Source: Bryopsis sp. KO-2023
Taxonomy: Eukaryota; Chlorophyta; Ulvophyceae; Bryopsidales; Bryopsidaceae
Reading direction: 5' to 3'
Assembly (NCBI GenBank): GCA_030272585.1
Contig: BSYQ01000001.1
Span: 806,001-870,000 of the forward strand
Length of the DNA: 64,000 nucleotides
In this document: positions 48,887 through 60,820 of the stretch, piece after piece
How the letters are laid out: the number at the start of each line of letters is the position of its first letter
Position numbering within the stretch: the stretch's first letter is position 1
Position numbers and translations under genes: made by a program
Notes under the pieces: model-generated
Told to the model about the DNA's origin: nothing
Seen by the model: the letters and a program-made list of their open reading frames with translations, nothing else
Database searches by the model: none

Positions 48887-50937
48887 TCAGACAAGAGCTC
48901 CCATGTGAGGTGACAGGGGGGCATCGAATAAAGAACACATCTGCTCGAAATTGTAACCACTGATAGGTATCGGCTCAAGGTCCTCCGATTCTGGAATGGG
49001 GATGCTTTGTTCTGAGCCTTCTGTCTGACCGAGAGCAAACCAATCTCTGCAACACAATTCACAACGCGATTTACTAGATTAGATTAGTAATCTTCCTTCT
49101 CTTTGCATCAGGGTAAAAAAACCATGTTCATAATGGGAGTTGATGATTGCTTTGGATATCAGGGGGGGGTATACAGAAAGTTGCCTGTTTTTTTTACATC
49201 TATGTTTTAATTGTGTGTTATTATTTTATTTTTATTTTTTTTTGGGGGGGGTGATCACTGGATGTGGGAACTCACCGAATGTAAGAATCGAAGTTCAGAT
49301 GTTCACACCAATCCAAAAGCTGTTCGCTCTCTTCAGGGATGTCGGCCAATCGCCCCCCACCATCCTTGCCCTCCTCCATTTTCCCTTCTTGGTACACCTT
49401 CATCCACCATTTTCGTTTCTTTTCCTTTCGAATTTTGGCGATCTGCTCTTGCCTGACAGTGGAAAGACAGCACCAGGTCTTGCGATAGTCGCTGCCTCCC
49501 CCTTGTCCAATATCGGAGTCCTCCACCAGGATTTGCTTGGCGATGGGCCTCCAAGCATTGTTGTCGTTTCTATGGTACCAGTCCTCTGGATAGGAGTAAA
49601 GAGCTGATGCTGCCTCACTGAAAACAACTAATGCACAGATTTCCCTCAAACTTATCGTTCATTGACAGCAAATTGATGTGATTCTATGGCATAAATTTCT
49701 GAGCAAAAATATTCAATGTTTAGCGTGCCGATCTGCTTGATCATTCTATCTTGATTGCAAGCTACTTCTCGGACTCTTCGATGCAACCGTTTGCATGATT
49801 TTTTTTTGTTTTTTCCTTTTTCCACTTGCCTGGGTGTGAGGTTTGTAATCGAAAGTCTGGGCATGGGGTCAATCTCTTGACTGTAGTTTCTCGGTCCGAA
49901 CGAACACACATCCGCTATTGGCCTGTGTGTGAAAATTTTGTAGTAGATCATTGGAGGGAATGTTTCACCCCCCAGTCTCAATCTGACATGAACTCCGGCG
50001 GCTGCGTCCACCAGACCTGCCTCTTTGGGATTAACACACTTCAGCAAAATTTTCGGGTCACCTTCCTCCCTGCACCACAAACCAACAGTTCAAATTCACA
50101 GCATGTAAAGACAAGAGAAAGAAAACTATGGAAGCAGATATCGACAACCAAAGCATGCCAGCGAACTAAATTCAGTGTTGGAAGATGCGATTTCCAATGG
50201 CAGTGAACCGACCTGAATCGGATCAAGCTTCGATAGTACTCATACACCCGTCTATTTCTGATGCCTCTCCATGCATTCTGTATTTTTCGGGCAGCATCTC
50301 TTCTGGGAATGTAGTACCTCCAACTTCTTTGTATAGTTACCACTGCTCCTCTCTTGAGTACACCAAACCCACACACCCATTGAAATAGGAACCCCCCCCC
50401 CCCCAAACATATCAACCAAGGAAAAAGATAACAGTCGAATCGGTCGATGTTGGCAGCTGCATTTTTAATCAATTACATGCAGATGCATGTATTCATGCAT
50501 GTATGGATGCATGCATGCAAATTTGATGTGTAAACATACCACTGTCAAGAACTCCTTTCTCCACACGTGGCCTCTGAATGCACATTGAATCCTCGTTGCA
50601 GCAAATTCTTTGAATTCTTCCAAAGTGATTGCCTCCACTTCCTCGTCAGTCAGCTTAGTCAAACCCCCCTTGGCCATGAACTCCATTGCCCCCCCTTCTT
50701 CAAGCTCCTGTGTTCCAAGCAGAACAGAGAGCCCATCACGCACGAATTGCCACAAAATGCATTCAGACCGACATTGGAGCGCTCTGCTTGGGAAGACTGC
50801 CAGAAATTAGTTTCGCTGACGAACCAGCGTACTTTGACCCGCAACCCTCGCTTCTCGCTGTTTCGGGTTGTGTTTCTGCGTCGTGGTTTTCACAGGGTAA
50901 GTGTCGAGCGTCTCGACGACTTACGGCGTCCAGACAT
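48887..50937 (-). CDS. C11orf65/MFI-like IQ-motif protein
   Basis: Start: ATG at 50937 (MSGR) with donor C|gtaagt, joined in phase to an acceptor tttctggcag near 50810. Then FVRDGLSVLLGTQELEEGG (about 50745), KLTDEEVEAITLEEFKEFAA followed by the IQ motif TRIQCAFRGHVWRKEF (about 50595), a second IQ region VVTIQRSWRYYIPRRDAA (about 50335) and KIQNAWRGIRNRR. The diagnostic block is LLKCVNPKEAGLVDAAAGVH then VRLRLGGETFPPMIYYKIFT (about 50050-49950), which closely follows the C11orf65/MFI family ('NPREAELxDxAxGxxVRFRLGGxxFPPxIYYKIFTHRP'). An exon WYHRNDNNAWRPIAKQILV lies near 49580, and the last exon (FALGQTEGSEQSIPIPESE) stops at 48887. The vertebrate relative is reported to restrain mitochondrial fission; IQ motifs suggest calmodulin binding. 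Only 56 bp separate its start from that of NSE1. Confidence 0.75.
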
Positions 50938-50993
50938 AACTCCATTTCGTCTTGTTCGCACATCAGGGGAGGCTAATCCTCGTTTCTGGCGCG
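50938..50993. promoter_or_regulatory. 56-bp bidirectional promoter core, IQ protein / NSE1
   Basis: This is the gap between divergent start codons at 50937 (-) and 50994 (+). It is so short that transcription start sites must overlap or lie inside the opposite gene. No TATA-like box seen. Confidence 0.5.
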
Positions 50994-52687
50994 ATGCCCG
51001 AAAGTAGAAAGAGAACCCAGTCTTGCGAGGACTATGCGTTCTTGCAAGTCTTGATGAAAAAAGGATTCATGAGCGTCGACAGCGCGCGGGACCTCTTGGA
51101 GCGCTTGCATGGGGACGCTAACAGGCTGGAACAACTTTTGTCGGCATTGAACGAGCGCGTTCGCGAGCACAGTTTTGGGGTCCAAAAGATGTTGTCAATG
51201 GTGCGGCCGTCCTCTCGTAGACGATCAAGCTCGTGACCTTCCCTGCAAACCCAACTCGAACGATAGCAGGCTGGATATTTGGCCAAAACCACCCTCGCTA
51301 GAAATGGCAACGTAATTGGTTACTTTATAATTGCAAAGGAAAATACAAGAGTCGACCTGGTGGAGCTTGTTGTTTGTTGAGTGAAGGAATGGATAAAGTG
51401 GATAAAAACAATGAAGAAATAAATAGAAATTATTTTCTTTTTTTCTGAAGAAAGGGATTCGAACAGCGCACTGCCTTGTTGATATCTCAACCATTTGATA
51501 TCTAATCCAACCCATTTTTTTTTGAAGTTTTAATCAACACAGTGTCTTTTTTTCCATGAAACAGCTGGACAAGCAAGAATATATCGCTTTCATCAACAAG
51601 GTGAGCAACTCTGCTGGAAAAAAAATTGGAGCTGCTTCAAATATTAATATAAACCAATCATGTTTCAATAGAATAGCAATAAGGAGCAAAGGGTTTGAGA
51701 TGGGGTGATTTTTCATAGGATGGGGACGATGCTGGTTGCAAGATGGCTTCACATTTCTCGCAGCCTCAGCGAGAATTTTTCAAAGCCGTGGTATGTCGTC
51801 AAAATCCATGTCCATTGTTGTAAGAGAATTGGCTAGCATCAGGGGTTCCATTCGAAACGTGGAAATCTGTATGGGTGCCTTTTCACTTCCTTGAAAGTGG
51901 ATGGCTTTGGAGAGTTTTGTTATTTTTTCCATATGGAGGCGAAATCAGCTTCCTCCATCATATTAATTGAGAAGATCAGCACATTCTTGCCATTGTTCAA
52001 ATTGGTGGCTGTTTTCTGTGGGTTTGAGTTTTGAGTGGTGATGCACATATCCAAATTAAGCAAATTAGTTGTGTGTTTGTTGCTTGTTTTTTACTCGGGT
52101 TAGTTGGAGGGCATTGCTCTGTCAGGGGAGAGTCCCGAGCTTGGTGGACTGATTTCCTCCACGGATGCACTAAACATCCAGACACTGAGTACTCTTTCGC
52201 AAGCACCTCTTTCCCAAAACACAAGTTTCAAGTCTAAATTGACAAAGAGAGATATGGAAGCGACTTTAGAGCAGCTGGTGGCGGAGGGATGGTTGGCCTC
52301 CTGTTCTGAATACACGGGGTATTACAGCATCGGGGTGAGCTCTCGCAACTTCTTCTCCCCTACATTGTTATGTAACTGTTTTTCCTTCTTTTTGTGAATA
52401 TTAACCCTGTCGGAAATATGTGCCAGTCTTTGCGACTTTTGTGGAAACAAATTCCAAGTGTGGTGCTGGAGGGAGGTGCACTGAAATGCCGGAATTAAGA
52501 AAAGATATGGATAGAGACAGCCCTATTGTAGGTTTGTGCTGTTATTTCACATGGATATTTTCGTGTATTGGTATTTACGGCGGATTTTGGATTCCCCCAG
52601 GTCCGGAGCTTCATGGAGCTGAAGAGATATTTGATGAGCTTGCCACTTCCAGAAGCAACCAAGGAAGAGTGGTCAAAAGTGTTATAG
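50994..52687 (+). CDS. NSE1-like subunit of the SMC5/6 complex, apparently without a RING
   Basis: NSE1 pairs with NSE3/MAGE in the SMC5/6 DNA-repair complex through winged-helix domains and usually carries a C-terminal variant RING. Start ATG at 50994. The N-terminus CEDYAFLQVLMKKGFMSVDS (family 'FLQxMLxxGxMS') is followed by exons LDKQEYIAFINK (about 51566), DGDDAGCKMASHFSQPQREF (about 51720) and LEGIALSGESPELGG (about 52108). The winged-helix core is LTKRDMEATLEQLVAEGWLA then CSEYTGYYSIG|, joined to VRSFMELKRYLMSLPLPEAT and a stop at 52685-52687. 'YYSIGVRSFMELKRYL' matches 'LGVRSFLELRPYL'. The zinc-binding RING that should follow is absent. The intron at 52335-52598 contains a CDFCGNKFQVWCW string in one frame, but it does not fit the RING spacing. 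Confidence 0.75.
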
Positions 52688-52931
52688 AGGGAAAAAAAAA
52701 CAGCATTTAGTAGCAGGAGGGGACTTGTAGAGATAACCATGCAGGCTGGGTTTCCTGTTGAACCTCACCATGATTTAGAAGATCTCACTCGATATTCTCA
52801 CATGTATGCATATGTCCAGTTAAGTTAGGAGGCTTATCACTCTTTTTTGTAAAGCAGGATTTTGTGTAGCCGACAGACACCTATGATTGGGACGAGAATC
52901 AAATGCTTTTCAAAAACGCCTCGGTTACAAG
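52688..52931. other. Convergent intergenic gap
   Basis: 244 bp between the NSE1 stop (+) and the DDX52 stop (-). Presumed 3' UTRs. Confidence 0.5.
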
Positions 52932-55259
52932 TCAGTCATCCTTTGATTTGCCTCGAGATTTTTTTCGCAAGTTTTTGACCTTGTTCTTTTTCAATTTTCT
53001 GGCCATCCGAGCTTCCTTGATCCCTTCCGATTTCGGCAAAGCTCCGACTCTACCATAGGAAACCTAACAACGCACACAACAGATCCCCATCAAATCACTC
53101 TTTAATGCAAGTTGTCCAGTGCTTATCAGATTGTCACTTATAGTGAGCTGGTGTCTGGGGCCATGATGGCAATTCCATTTGTCAGAACAATATGGAGCAA
53201 TTTTCAGGTTTCCACAAAGAAAGACAAGTTGCATAGAACATAGAAAAGGTTGAAAGAAAAGCACCCTGATTATTTTGTACCTTCGAACTCCACTTCTCTT
53301 TCTTCAATCTCAACATCCATTCGGGCACCTCTCCACCAGACTCCTTTACTAAATTTGCAATCGGTCGCAAATGGCAAGCATCTTCCTCGGTGTAGAGAGT
53401 GTGAGCCTCCCCTGGCACAAAACAAATCCAAAACCAGTATTACAAACAGCAACAATAACCCAGAGGTGACTGATTTCTATCAAGTTCAGCATTGACACCA
53501 CCTTAGCAATTTTTGCAGCCCTGAATTCTTCTTACCCGATCGCCCAGCTCGCCCCGTTCTGCCAATCCTGTGGATGTAGTCCATCGAAGATCTCGGGAAA
53601 TCGAAATTCACCACCACTTTCACACCAAGGAAATCAATGCCTCTCCCAAGCACATCAGTAGCAATCAACACCCACACCCTCCCTGCCCTGAAGTTATCCA
53701 CCACAGCAAGCCTCGTCTGGGCATTTTGATCAGAATGGATGCAATCCACCTTCACGCCACTTTGCAACAGTTCTTTTCGAAGAGCTTTCACCCGATCCTT
53801 GGTGTTCACGAAAACTAGAATTGGCGGCTTCAGCCCGCTGTCTAAAAGTTGCCTCAGCCCCAGCAGCTTCCCCTTTTCACTCCCCACGAAAATCAAATGC
53901 TGCTTCACAGTATCTACCGCAGAATTCAGCTTGCCAACAGTCACACTAATCGGATCCTGAAGAACATTTCTGGCCAGAGCTTCCACATGACCAGGAAAAG
54001 TTGCTGAGAACAGAGCCCTGACCAGCTCGGGGTGCGTACATGCACTCAAAATCCCATCTATTTGGTTCAAGAAATGCTTCTTATCGGATTCGCCAATCAC
54101 TTGAACCTCAGTCTGACCCGTCTCAGCTTTTTCGGATTTCTCCTCCACGCCATCCTTTTCTTGCTCTCCCTCATTGGATTTCTTCTTCTTCTTCTTATCC
54201 TTTCCAGTTTTCTCCCGCTCAAACAGCCTGTCGGCTTCATCCAAAATCAGCATCGTAACATTCGAAAGGTCAATTTCCTTCTTTTCCACCAAAGACGCTA
54301 ATTTCAGCGGTGTCGCTAGCACCACATCAGACTCTTTAACATCCTCCAGCTTGCTTTTCCCCAGCAGTGCTGCAGTAACCCATGATTTGCCTCCGGAAGT
54401 CAAATATCTCAACACCCTGGACGTTTGCACAGCCAATTCTTTTGTCGGGCTGACGATCACAGCTTTGATTCCTTTTGCCTCCCTTCCCCTCTTCTCCACA
54501 CACATCACCATAGGCACCAGAAAAGCCAGAGTTTTACCAGACCCTGTGGGGGCAATTCCCACAACATCCCTTTCAGCAACCAGTGCTGGAATCGCTTGCA
54601 TTTGAATGGGGCTTGGCTCCTTGAATCCTTCAGAAACCAGCGATTCCACCAGGCCTTCCGATCCGCCGAGCTTGCTGTTCAATTGTTCGAAGTTTTCCAT
54701 CGGGGAGGGAGCATCGGAGCCAGACACTTTAATCTTGTGCCGTTTTCTGAACAGATTAGCCAGCTCCAGGGCTCGTTCCTTATTGACAGGGGTCGCCTCC
54801 TCCTGGTTGGTTTTCTTTTCGAGTTTTCTTTTTCTGAACAGCTCGGCTGCCCCATCCTCCTCCACATCCAGATCATGTTCATGCTTCTTTCTTTTCTTCA
54901 GATTGGAAACTGGATCTTCAGCGGATTGCAGCTTGGTTGCAGGCTCAGCAACATCACCTTTCAAATAAAAAATGCCAGGAAATTTTTAAAATCAAACTCT
55001 TCACATGATTCTGCTGCAACAGAGAGCCTCAATGAAGGTCCCCACTGTTTATTCAGTTCCCCAAATCCACCCCCCCCCACCACGAATAAGAAAAGATAAA
55101 GCTGAAGAGGCTCTTCTTGGCTGAAAACATCAAAACAGGGGGAAGAAAAAAGAACGCACCACCAGATTTTTTCTTGAAAACGTCGAGTTGCTTCGTGAAT
55201 CGAGTGCTGTTGAATTTCGTTCCTCTCGTCAGAGACTTGAACAGATCGGAGTTCTGCAT
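52932..55259 (-). CDS. DDX52: DEAD-box RNA helicase DDX52/Rok1
   Basis: Rok1/DDX52 acts in the nucleolus in 18S rRNA processing. Start ATG at 55259: MQNSDLFKSLTRGTKFNSTR matches the Rok1 N-terminus. Exon 1 ends KKKSG|gtggtg and joins to DVAEPATKLQSAEDPVSN. The family-specific FRKRHKIKVSGSDAPSPMEN precedes the Q motif (SPIQMQAIPAL). Motif I is APTGSGKT, Ia SPTKELAVQ, Ib TPLK, II DEAD in LILDEADRLFE, III SAT in ALFSATFPGH, IV ILVFVNTKDR, V ATDVLGRGIDFLG and VI HRIGRTGRAGR. A Lys/Glu-rich insert follows the DEAD motif. The last exons contain GEAHTLYTEEDACHLRPIAN and the basic tail MARKLKKNKVKNLRKKSRGK, ending at 52932. Motif Ib is the reduced 'TPLKL', as in Rok1. All catalytic motifs are intact. 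Confidence 0.95.
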
Positions 55260-55573
55260 CGTGAAAGGCTCCTCCCAAAGAAACACCCTGTGGTTGAATT
55301 AAACAAGATGCCTCGGCGAAGCTTCCGTCTCGTACGGCAGCCGCCAGGAGAATGTACTGTAAACTTTACCATCAAAACAGTAACACATATCGTTATTACT
55401 GTGGAACGGGGAGCTTTCTTGCGCTGATGGTGTTCAGGATGAGTCGAACCCGCCCCAATACAGAACTCTCCTGTCTTTCTTCGTTCGTTTTTCGGATCCT
55501 AGGGCTGAATATCTTCCCTGGTGAAGGAGAATCCGCCCTGCTGTAGCAGCATCTTTCGTTTCCTATCCAAATT
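55260..55573. promoter_or_regulatory. Divergent promoter region, DDX52 / F-box-LRR gene
   Basis: 314 bp separate the two start codons. No core element identified by eye. Confidence 0.4.
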
Positions 55574-57074
55574 ATGTTCGACGTGGCCCGCAGTTGGGAT
55601 GGCATCCCTGGCGACATCTTCCACTACGTTTTGGAGCATTCGACCGACTTGTCAGCGCTTCGACTCGTGTGCAAGCAGTGGGCGGCGTGGGTCGATCAAA
55701 ACGTGAAAAGAGTGAAACTCAAAAGGCTGAAAGCTGGGTTCTTGCGCAGATTCGTTTCCTTGACGTCTCTGGACTTGGTGCCTTACTCCAGCAGCAGCAA
55801 GTTTTCACGTCGTTTGATAGCGGACCTGACTGGCCTTAAACAACTGCGCTCGCTGAAGCTCGGCAGCAACGTCCCACTGTCTGGACCGTACTTGACGCCA
55901 CTCACGCAACTGCAGGTACTGTTGTGATTTGCTTCTGTTTTTTTTTTCCTCTGGAAACAGCCTTGTTGAAGTCAGCTGGAAAATGGAGAAACTAAGCATC
56001 TTGATCTATGCATGGGTGCTGCATGTCACCAGATATTGATTTTCTTTCAACAGACAGTCCAGCTGCAGAAGTTTCAGACATACAAAAATCCAGTGCCATA
56101 TCTGGGATAAGAAATGCATTGTTGATTGGGCATGCAAAAATAATTTGCAGTGGATTGGTGCATAAACAAAACAAATTTCAACGAATCTACGATTGTAAGA
56201 TGTGTGGGATTGATTGTCAGCGAATTTCCTCCTTTCACCTTCGATGCCCTGCATTTTTTTCAAAACTGATACTGCAGAGCTGTTCATCTCAGGATTGAGA
56301 CAATGGTTTTTCTTTGTGTTTCAGATATTAATACTGGACTACCACAAGAAAATTCGAAGCACAACGTTGACCAATCTGACATCTCTGCATCACCTGACGT
56401 CCCTGAGCTTGGCTGGATGGGACAAGCTGGAGGATCGAAGCCTACCCCCCCTGTTAGCACTGACCAACTTGCAAACCCTTCGCCTGGATGATGCAAAAAT
56501 CACGGACTCCGGCTTACAAACAGTCGGCAAGCTCTCCACACTCACTACCTTGAGTTTGAACAGCTGTGTTTTAGTCGGAAATGGAGGGTTGGCTGCCCTG
56601 GCAGCATTGCGTAATCTGAAGTCGCTGGATGTGTGCTGGTGCTACCGGATCACAGACGAAGGGCTGAGAAGCATATCTCAATTTCCCAATTTACGGGTTC
56701 TTGACCTGACTCACTTGCACAACATTTCCGATCGGGGGGTGGCTGATCTAGGGGGGCTCTCCATGCTTGAACGGCTGAGTTTGAGTTTTTGCCGAAATAT
56801 AACGGATGATGGGCTTGTGGGTTTGACACCGCTGACTGGTCTGACTGCTCTGGATTTGGCGTATTGTTATCATATCACAGATGAAGGCCTTGGATCGATA
56901 AGGGCATTGACGAATTTGAGGAAGTTGAACGTGGAGTATTGCTGCAATTTGAGGTCAGACATGATGACAGGTTTGCAGGGGTTGAGCTATTTAACGGAAG
57001 TAAGATTTTTCTCTGGCCGGGCGCTTTGGTGTTGGAATAAAAAGAACTGGAGGATATTGATGGATGACGAGTGA
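55574..57074 (+). CDS. F-box/leucine-rich-repeat protein (FBXL/AMN1-like)
   Basis: F-box/LRR proteins are substrate receptors of SCF ubiquitin ligases. Start ATG at 55574. Residues ~9-45 (WDGIPGDIFHYVLEHSTDL, then LRLVCKQWAAWVD) are an F-box. Exon 1 ends after LTPLTQLQ|gtact near 55916; exon 2 begins near 56325 (ILILDYHKKIRSTTLTNLTS). At least eight LRRs of ~24-26 residues follow, of the cysteine-containing type (LRNLKSLDVCWCYRITDEGL, LSLSFCRNITDDGLVGL, LDLAYCYHITDEGLGSI), regular in phase. The frame runs to a stop at 57072-57074, but the LRR pattern breaks at YLTE|gtaaga near 57001. A donor there suggests the true 3' end continues in one or more exons beyond 57150, possibly including a frame at 57995-58102. 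Domains are certain; the C-terminus is not. Confidence 0.85.
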
Positions 57075-58179
57075 AGCTCTTTTTTTGGGGTGGACAATGT
57101 TTCGAGAGAGTTTTCCAAGAAGCTGACCAACACACCGTGATTGTTTTCAGCTGTGTTCTTTTCTTTTGTTGTATAGTTGGTGTGTAGTGAGCTGGCTACA
57201 CCTATAGTTTCTGGGTTTCTGCTACAGTTTTTGTATAGTTTCTGCTTTGTATAGTTCCTCTTGTTGGCATATCTATCGAGAAATGTGTGGACTGATTAGG
57301 ATTTTGTGTGGAAGGGAGCTTCTCCACTGCACAATTACACTGTTCTGGAGTAAACGCCAAAAGACCATCATAATAAAAGACTCACAGTCTCAACAGCCAT
57401 TTTACAAACTTCAGCTATGTTTTTTTTACTTCTCTACAACCCCACTTGTGTTGTGCATTCCCCCTACATGAATCGAAGAAAAAAAGAAAAGGATAGTTCA
57501 CAGCATTTTCGCTACAAAAATACAAACAAAAAAAAGACCCAACTTGTGTTGCGCATTCCCCCTAGCACGAATTGAAGACGAAAAAAAAGGATAGTCCACA
57601 GCATTTTTGCTACAAGAAGACAAAACAAGAAAAAGAGGGACCTCTACAGATTATGCATCGACTCAGCAATCAAACAGATCCAAAAAGGAAGAAAGTTTTT
57701 AGCTCGATTTTATGCATTCAGTTGAGAAAAGCCCAACAAAACAGGAACCATGGTTGGGCAAACTTCCGTCCAGAATGGATTAAATCCTGTTTCGTTTCCT
57801 CAACCCTGCGGCAAAAAGAAATTTCAGCATCGAACCGGCTGAGTTTTCAACCATATACATATTCTGAATCAAATTTAAACTCAGGTCATCAAAGCCACAA
57901 CCAAATTGTTGTGAAAAATTGATTAGGCACCATATTTTCCATAATATCGATTTGCTCAGTTTTCTTTCAAACTGCACATCTATTTCTGCTCAAGCTGTCA
58001 GTCATCAAAGAGTTTGGCCATGAACGAACAAAGAGGATTGAACAAGCGAGTGCGTTTAACAATTTCAAGAATCTGAAAGCAAGTCTTCCAGCATTCAAGT
58101 AAAAGGAAACCACCACATAATTATAACTTGAATTCTGTTTTTGCGTTTTTGCAAAATGAGGAAACCCAATAACGTACAT
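57075..58179. other. Region downstream of the F-box/LRR gene; possible further exon
   Basis: This is mostly AT-rich, with the tandem duplication listed next. A plus-strand frame 57995-58102 (LSVIKEFGHERTKRIEQASA and 15 more residues, then TAA) follows an acceptor gctcaag and looks like a genuine last exon, perhaps of the F-box/LRR gene; the link is not shown. No other feature. Confidence 0.3.
57436..57628. repeat. ~98-bp imperfect tandem duplication
   Basis: The segment starting ACTTGTGTTGTGCATTCCCC near 57443 recurs as ACTTGTGTTGCGCATTCCCC near 57541. Both are followed by AAGGATAGT-CACAGCATTTT-GCTACAA. There are several substitutions and small indels, so it is older than the 76-bp duplication at 13558. 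Confidence 0.85.
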
Positions 58180-60595
58180 CTATTTTGAGTTGAAACCATC
58201 ATCGGGCATTTTTCTCTTTCGGGTGGCACCAGAGGGGGGAATTAATTTCTGCAATAAAAACCGAAACTCGTCGCTGAAAACGCACTTTTTTCCAGTAAAA
58301 TTAACATATTGGGGTATCCTCATAAACAAACAGCAAATGTTTTAAGAAACAATTTCTCCACCAAACCACATCAACCTCATTTGTGTCTTTTTGGGAACTG
58401 TGCTATTTCAGCCTTTGGGTCAACCAAAAAAAAAAAAAAAATTAAAAACAAAAAGAAAAAGAAATGCAGAAAATACATGCTTCCTTATTCAGTAAAAAAT
58501 TTCACCTGCTGTTTTTCATCGGTCACCCCTGGATGCTTGCTATTCCTTTTGCGACCAGAGGTGTGCAAACGAGGTCCCTACGAAGCCAAAACACCCCCCC
58601 ACCATGAACTTACAGAGAAGAAAAAAGATGACTCAGAAAAAAACCACCACACCGGCACATAAACATGTATCAACAAAAGAAAATCAGCAATGAACGCAAT
58701 GCAACCCCCCTTACAGATAAAGAAACATACACTATTCGCAGGCCATGAATGCCAGTCAAGCCTCCAAATAGATCAAGTTTTTTCCAGCTGATTTAAAATT
58801 GTTTTTACAGGATTCAAATAAATAACAATAAATAAAAATAAATTGTTTCTTACCTGTGGCACCGTCAATGTGAGCTTCTGCCTTGGTGGAAATATCGGAA
58901 TGTTCGGAGCTCCACAGGGGAGAGGTTTGAATCTTTCAGGGGTCTTGTCGAACTCCTTCACCCTGAGCGCTATAGGCTTGTAGGGCCGCTTCAAAACAAC
59001 CAAAAAACAACAGCATCACAACTTGCCCTCACCAAGGAATTCCCACATTCAGATCCCCCCCCCCCCCCCGGGTACCTCATGCTGAAAACAGGTTGCAAGC
59101 ATTGTGCATGTAAGTTTGACTGACAGTTGACACTTACCTGGGTTCCAGCACTGGTCGTGTTTTCAAAAACTCCGGGTCGAGCTCTGGTGGATGTCTTGAA
59201 GTTGAATTCATGAGGCAAGGTCAATGCTTTCAGTGATCTCGACGGTCCACAATGTTTTCGACTCAAAATTCTTCCCAGTTTGGCAGCCTGTTCTTTTCTT
59301 TTTTCTGCAGCCTGGGCAGCCTCATCCTGGGCCTAACAAAGCAAGAAAACAAAAAAAAAAACCTAATTGCCCCCGTAATCCATTTGTTCCAAATCAACAT
59401 TCAAAGCAAAGACTCGTGTCTTTTCTCGTGTTTGTTTTTTTTTTTTTTTAAATAAAAATAACACCAAAATAACACCACAAGTGATTTCCAAGGTAAGTCT
59501 CAGAAATGTCCCGCAGAAGCACCTCACCTTAATGAATTCACGTTCTTCCGTAGTCAGAGGTTCCTTGCTCCTCCTGGTGACTCTCCTGCTGGTCCTGGGA
59601 AATTTTCTGGGAGGCTGATCATCAGCATTCAGTGCATTTTTTGTCCGCTTCACATTTCCATTACCTCGTGGGGGGCCTCCTGGAAAACATGGGGGAACAC
59701 AGTCAGGTGGACAGTGCTGGCCACACAACCACAGTGTTTTTTTCAAATACCTGTGTACTTTTTTGGAAATTATTAACTGCAAGATCGAAATTCAACAAAT
59801 TTTTGTAGTGCATCCCATGATCGTGGATAGAGTCCGATTTCTGATCGTTCGCCCATTGGAATCTATTTGTACTGTGGCGTTGCATCTGTGAGGCTCCTAC
59901 CCATTCGGTGTGCATATGCCTTTTTGACGTTCGCCGAGTGGTGGTCCCAGGACGATACCGTGTTCGCCGGACGAAGACGCTGTGCTGGCTGAGGTAGCTC
60001 TTCGTTACACTTCTCCGGCACCAAAGCGTCATGCTTCGTTTCGGGTTCGATGGGTGGGTTTCCTGAGTTTTGAATCGCAGATAGAGGCAGTTCTGTCCCA
60101 CCCTGCGAGGGCATCAAACAAGGTCAACAAGCGTGCGCAACGAAAACGCGCGCAACCCCACCATGATTTTCACCCAACCGTTTTCGTCGAAGTCGTTGAA
60201 AATATCCTCGCTGCAGGGCACCCACTTAACGCCCACGCATGCAACCTCTACACGTAGAACAGTGTTCCGATGGCATAAACCCACCTCATTCTCCACACCG
60301 GCGTTCGTCACTACATCCTCCATGGGCTCGTCGTCGTCAGAGGAGGGCTCCGCATCTGCAAGCGGAAAACATGCCGTTGGCGAGAAAATCAAAACTAGAA
60401 CAGGAGCTCACCCCAAACAGCGACGTCTCGATATTCACTCCAGACAGCCGAAACACTTCCCCGTTTCATTTTCGACCTCACTCTACCTGTTTTCCTCTGG
60501 TTGAACCACTTGTCCGCGGTACCCGGAGACCCCTCGTTGAAATTGTAGTAGCGCGGGGCGTCCACATTGGTAATGAAGCACAAGTCGTCCTCCAT
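58180..60595 (-). CDS. TPX2-like spindle assembly factor
   Basis: TPX2 nucleates spindle microtubules and activates Aurora kinase under Ran control. Start ATG at 60595: MEDDLCFITNVDAPRYYNFN followed by ADKWFNQ matches the TPX2/Aurora-binding N-terminus ('VDAPxFxDF...DxWF'). Acidic exons follow (SSDDDEPMEDVV, about 60350), then a basic exon (FPRTSRRVTRRSKEPLTTEE, about 59590). SRKHCGPSRSLKALTLPHEF with NFKTSTRAR (about 59190) is the TPX2 motif 'KPLTVPxEFxFxTxxRA', and RPYKPIALRVKEFDKTPERF (about 58980) is the importin-binding-type block. The last exon, KLIPPSGATRKRKMPDDGF, begins after an acceptor tattgcag near 58252 and stops at 58180. Some intermediate exons (58500-58650, 59860-60060) are uncertain. 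The start codon lies 225 bp from that of the lumen-protein gene. Confidence 0.75.
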
Positions 60596-60820
60596 ATCTA
60601 TTCGACGCCGACTCCACAACTCAACGTCGTCAATTCTTCCCCCAGTCCCAAAGACGCACTCAGTGCTCGCGAACTCACCGAGCGTGTATGCAGACGCTTG
60701 AAACAGAAACTGGCCGATCCAGTCAGCGAAACGTACGACACAGGCGTCGGAAATCGTGCCAGAAGGTAGCGGCAATAGATCGTGTGTTTCTGTTTTGGAA
60801 CACTCTACCGTTTCGACACC
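60596..60820. promoter_or_regulatory. Divergent promoter region, TPX2-like / lumen-protein gene
   Basis: 225 bp separate a cell-cycle gene from a photosynthesis-related gene. The two would normally be expressed at different times, so this may be two compact promoters rather than one shared promoter. Confidence 0.4.

Noticed and set aside
52418..52510. CDFCGNKFQVWCW string as a possible NSE1 RING exon
   Set aside because: It lies in the intron before the winged-helix exon, not after it, the frame stops quickly, and the Cys/His spacing does not match a RING.
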